A DNA stretch of 64,000 nucleotides from Phormidesmis sp963789215 (GTDB lineage Bacteria; Cyanobacteriota; Cyanobacteriia; Phormidesmidales; Phormidesmidaceae): contig CAWBJY010000014.1 of the NCBI GenBank assembly GCA_963789215.1, positions 110,163 to 174,162 of the forward strand, written 5' to 3'. This document shows, piece after piece, positions 62,626 through 64,000 of the stretch. The notes under the pieces were generated by a model. That model ran no database searches, was not told the DNA's origin, and saw only the letters and a list, made by a program, of their open reading frames with translations. Made by a program: the position numbers and the translations under genes. The number at the start of each line of letters is the position of its first letter. Position 1 is the stretch's first letter.

Positions 62626-64000
62626 ATTTCTGGTGTATGGCGTAGGAGATAAAAAAAGGCGTATCCTTCTGGACAAGCAAAAGTACCAGAAAAGAGATAC
62701 ACCATGACTCAAGATAATCTAGTCAAGTTCAAAACACCAGAGACCCAAGAAAACTGTAGCGATGCGCTGAGCGCCTTAATTCGCAGCGGTGCTCAACAGA
62801 TCATCGCGCAAGCGGTTGAAGCAGAACTGAATGAACTGCTCAAGGCCAGTATCAGGGATTGAGAGACGATACGGGTCGTCAGGCAGTGGTGCGTAACGGG
62901 TATTGCCAGCTCGGACGATTATGACAGGGCTTGGAGACGTTGAAGTGCAGGTGCCGAAAGTGCGAGACCGTACCAAAAGTGGCATTAAGTTCAATTCGAT
63001 GCTCGCTACCGCCTTATCTCAAGCGTAGCTCGCAGCGTCGAGGAGGTCTTGCCTTGGTTGTATCTCAAAGGGTGTTTCGACCGGCGACTTTGGCAGAAGC
63101 GTTAGCGGCACTGTTAGGGCCAGAGGCCGAAGGGTTATCTTCGGCGACTATCAGTCGCTCGAAGGCGAAATGGCAGGAGCGAACAAAGCGACTTGGCAGA
63201 GCCGTTCCTTGAAGCACAAGCGCTATGTGTATGTGTGGGCAGATGGCATCTACTTCAACATTCGCGACGACGAACGGCAATGCATTCTGGTGATGATTGG
63301 CGTCACCGACACTGGAGTACAAGGAGCTCATGGGGATCTCGGAAACAGGCTATCGAGAATCGGACTTGAACTGGAAGACATTGATGCTTAGACTGGGTGA
63401 CCAGGGATTGCAATATGACCCGCTACTGGCTATTGGCGATGGTGCGTTGGGGTTTTGGAAAGCGCTACCGCAGGTTTGGCCAACAGTACGAAGACGCAGC
63501 GGTGCTGGGTTCATAAGACTGCCAATGTCTTCAACAAGCTGCCGAAGAAGCTGCAATCTCAGCGCGAAGTCGGCACTGTGGGAAGTCTATCGAGCGGCCA
63601 CCAAAACCGATGCGAATCAGCGTTCAATCGCTTTCTCAAGACCTATCAAGTCAAGTATCCTGAGGCGAGCGAGTGCCTAGAGAAAGACCGAGACGTGTTG
63701 CTGGCATTCTATGATTTCCGGCGGAGCACTGGCAAGCATATTCGTTCGTCTAATCCGATCGAATCGACCTTTGCGACGGTTCGGCTACGAACAAAGCAGA
63801 CCCGAGGGGCGCTCTCGAAGAGACCGTTACGCCGCTTGTGTTCAGCTCATTCAAAGCGCTCAGAAACGGTGGCTCGTATTCGAGGTTTTAAGCACTTAGG
63901 CGATGTGATTGAAGGTGTTCAGTTTAGAGACGGACTAAAGCTCGTTGCTAACGAAAAAGTGATCGCGGATCAGGAAGAACAGAAGGTTGCCTAAATTTTC
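62625..64000 (+). mobile_element. IS256-family insertion sequence, left part (runs off the window)
   Basis: DNA between the kdsB coding sequence and the transposase start, plus the transposase. The left end lies somewhere in 62615-62650; I could not fix an inverted repeat or target duplication, because the right end lies beyond base 64000. The transposase is a pseudogene, so the element can only move with help. Confidence 0.75.
62704..63994 (+). pseudogene. IS256-family transposase, many frameshifts
   Basis: Reading across frames gives an IS256-family protein in order: MTQDNLVKFKTPETQENCSD (62704), then GDVEVQVPKVRDRTKSGIKF, LPWLYLKG, EGLSSATISR, YVYVWADGIYFNIR, DPLLAIGDGALGFWKALPQ (catalytic Asp region), CWVHKTANVFNKLPKKLQ, YPEASECLEKDRDVLLAFY, HIRSSNPIESTFATVRLRT (catalytic Glu) and LVANEKVIADQEEQKVA. 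At least eight frame changes and a TGA at 62860 break it. Such decay means the insertion is old. Confidence 0.88.

Noticed and set aside
62640..62705. N-terminal 22-32 residues of the kdsB frame (MVYLFSGTFACPEG...)
   Set aside because: These codons are in IS256-type DNA upstream of the transposase start and do not belong to KdsB.

Overview
The window is chromosomal DNA from a cyanobacterium, very probably a filamentous one of the Leptolyngbya-like type. The evidence is the dense scatter of the HIP1 octamer GCGATCGC through genes and spacers, a fraC-fraD-fraE septal-junction operon (known from filamentous cyanobacteria), a cyanobacterial bamA-lpxC-fabZ-lpxA-lpxB cluster, a CyaB1-type GAF/PAS adenylate cyclase and several small cyanobacterial hypothetical proteins. 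The genus is an inference. No plasmid or phage functions are visible.

Layout. 0-11 kb is mixed housekeeping: a PatA-type regulator cut by the window edge, a shortened DUF389 membrane protein, a BON protein, dapB, a large pentapeptide-repeat membrane protein divergent from mutL, a receiver protein, tRNA-Gly(CCC), an acidic lipoprotein, a TVP38 protein and a periplasmic metallo-beta-lactamase-fold enzyme. 11-16.6 kb is a GntR regulator followed by a membrane-fusion/RND efflux pair.

16.7-31.8 kb is the most distinctive stretch and is rich in nitrogen functions: a desaturase and a MetX-like hydrolase, type III glutamine synthetase GlnT, the stump of an FAD amine oxidase, an internally deleted RidA-like protein, a MASE1-GGDEF/EAL pair split by a frame change, an Amt ammonium transporter with a small membrane companion, two tandem phytanoyl-CoA-dioxygenase-like proteins coupled to a class I glutamine amidotransferase-like protein, a MerR regulator with a textbook promoter, and an acetamidase/formamidase. 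The second dioxygenase lacks its iron-binding Asp and the amidotransferase-like protein lacks its nucleophilic Cys. Two inverted copies of a 109-bp repeat lie inside this stretch.

32-36.6 kb carries a CPA2 antiporter with universal-stress domains and a small operon of a short protein, a cytochrome b and a Tat/lipoprotein molybdopterin oxidoreductase. 36.6-39.8 kb is a decayed accessory patch: ABC-2 permease fragment, PIN fragment with its small partner, a TIR-SUMF1 gene broken by about four frameshifts, and an orphan HigA-type regulator. 39.8-43.3 kb has larE and fraCDE; 43.4-49.5 kb has glycosyltransferases, a tandem-domain BtuR/CobO and small hypotheticals; 49.5-51.8 kb has ilvN and an ExbB/ExbD pair; 52.1-58.3 kb is the outer-membrane cluster; then purC and the adenylate cyclase. 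The window ends in kdsB cut by a decayed IS256-family element.

Short tandem repeats with 14-20 bp units recur at gene ends and in leaders (near 5.66, 16.84, 24.25, 27.05, 36.64, 46.04 and 47.13 kb), and small in-frame versions occur inside proteins. They look like a habit of this genome.
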